Part shown: in pieces, positions 63,803 to 64,000 of the stretch | Numbering within the stretch: position 1 is the first letter of the stretch | Layout: each line of letters begins with the position of its first letter | DNA from: an uncultured Bacteroidota bacterium | GTDB taxonomy: Bacteria; Bacteroidota; Bacteroidia; Flavobacteriales; Flavobacteriaceae | Direction of reading: 5' to 3' | Length of the DNA stretch: 64,000 nt | NCBI GenBank assembly: GCA_903838055.1 | Contig: CAILWV010000044.1 | Span: 124,001-188,000 of the forward strand | Program-made: the position numbers and the translations under genes | The notes under the pieces: model-generated | The model's input: only the letters and a program-made list of their open reading frames with translations | Databases searched by the model: none | Told to the model about the DNA's origin: nothing

Positions 63803-64000
63803 TTATTTCCCTTTTACAGAAGCTTCAAGATTTCTTTCAATTTTGTGTTCGGGTCTTGTCCATTTTGGTTTTTCACCTAACGATTGATATTGGGAGTCTT
63901 CAGCTTCCACAGTTTTAGGTTGCATCAATTTTATGAATGGCTTTTGAGCTTTTAAGCCCAAAGTTTCAAACATTTTCATGTCGTCATTAACATCTGGATT
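63803..64000 (-). CDS. C-terminal part of an unrecognised protein (runs off the window)
   Basis: The last 65 codons are open from the window edge to a TAA at 63803-63805, ending YQSLGEKPKWTRPEHKIE and RNLEASVKGK. Basic, polar tail, no known motif; the rest lies beyond base 64000. It is 13 bases upstream of recX on the same strand, so the two may be co-transcribed. Confidence 0.65.
   Translation of the reverse strand, partial: NPDVNDDMKMFETLGLKAQKPFIKLMQPKTVEAEDSQYQSLGEKPKWTRPEHKIERNLEASVKGK

Overview
The window looks like a chromosomal stretch from a Flavobacterium-like member of the Bacteroidota. Evidence: AT-rich sequence, several secreted proteins with C-terminal type IX secretion (T9SS) sorting tails, promoters with the Bacteroidota -7 box TAnnTTTG, and housekeeping blocks (serS-TPR-DUF4286-rsmA-mgtE, rseP, atpDC, bioF-bioD-bioA) in arrangements familiar from flavobacteria. 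All identifications come from reading the sequence; no database search was run.

Layout. (1) 1-10709 is core genome: the end of an outer-membrane protein gene, a leftward operon serS-TPR-DUF4286-rsmA-mgtE, a secreted M1 peptidase and rseP. (2) 10838-10911 is tRNA-Asn(GTT). A 47-bp copy of its 3' part recurs at 28745-28791, bounding a 17.9-kb integrated element. It carries an excisionase-like protein, tyrosine integrase, primase-helicase, RecA-like ATPase, DUF3871 and RadC-like proteins, and a right-hand cargo block (XRE regulator, outer-membrane protein, lipoprotein, three Cys-motif paralogues, an RHS-like protein and a TPR protein). No relaxase or virion genes are visible, so it resembles a phage satellite or non-conjugative integrative element. 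(3) 28754-about 43246 is a second accessory block: a large serine recombinase whose last codons are the reverse strand of the tRNA fragment, a ParB-like/DNA methyltransferase fusion, several unknowns, a giant T9SS-sorted protein, a resolvase, and two toxin-antitoxin units (AbiE plus HTH, HigBA).

(4) From 41812 to 49485 the same kind of repeat occurs six times. Each has a conserved backbone, a tRNA-3'-end-like core and a terminator hairpin, and neighbouring copies are separated by unrelated cargo: higBA, a GH16 glucanase, a three-gene HipBST-type module, a secreted unknown, and a SOUL haem-binding protein. This reads as a string of cassettes or as scars of serial integration at one tRNA locus, and is the most interesting feature of the window. 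(5) 49560-55325 holds carbohydrate genes (GH2, a LamG-like T9SS protein, a GH13 lipoprotein). (6) 55590-64000 returns to core genes: atpD-atpC, a small regulator/membrane operon including a 54-residue protein, the biotin cluster bioF-DUF2007-bioD-bioA-ketoacyl synthase, and recX.

Regulation can be partly read. A perfect 18-bp palindrome occurs both beside the XRE gene and before the lipoprotein gene, suggesting a small island regulon. Three evenly spaced TATACC-N6-GGTATA-type sites precede hipB. The abiE and higBA units each have a palindrome upstream of the first gene. Heptanucleotide tandem repeats occur before the GH13 gene, between atpD and atpC, and inside bioF.
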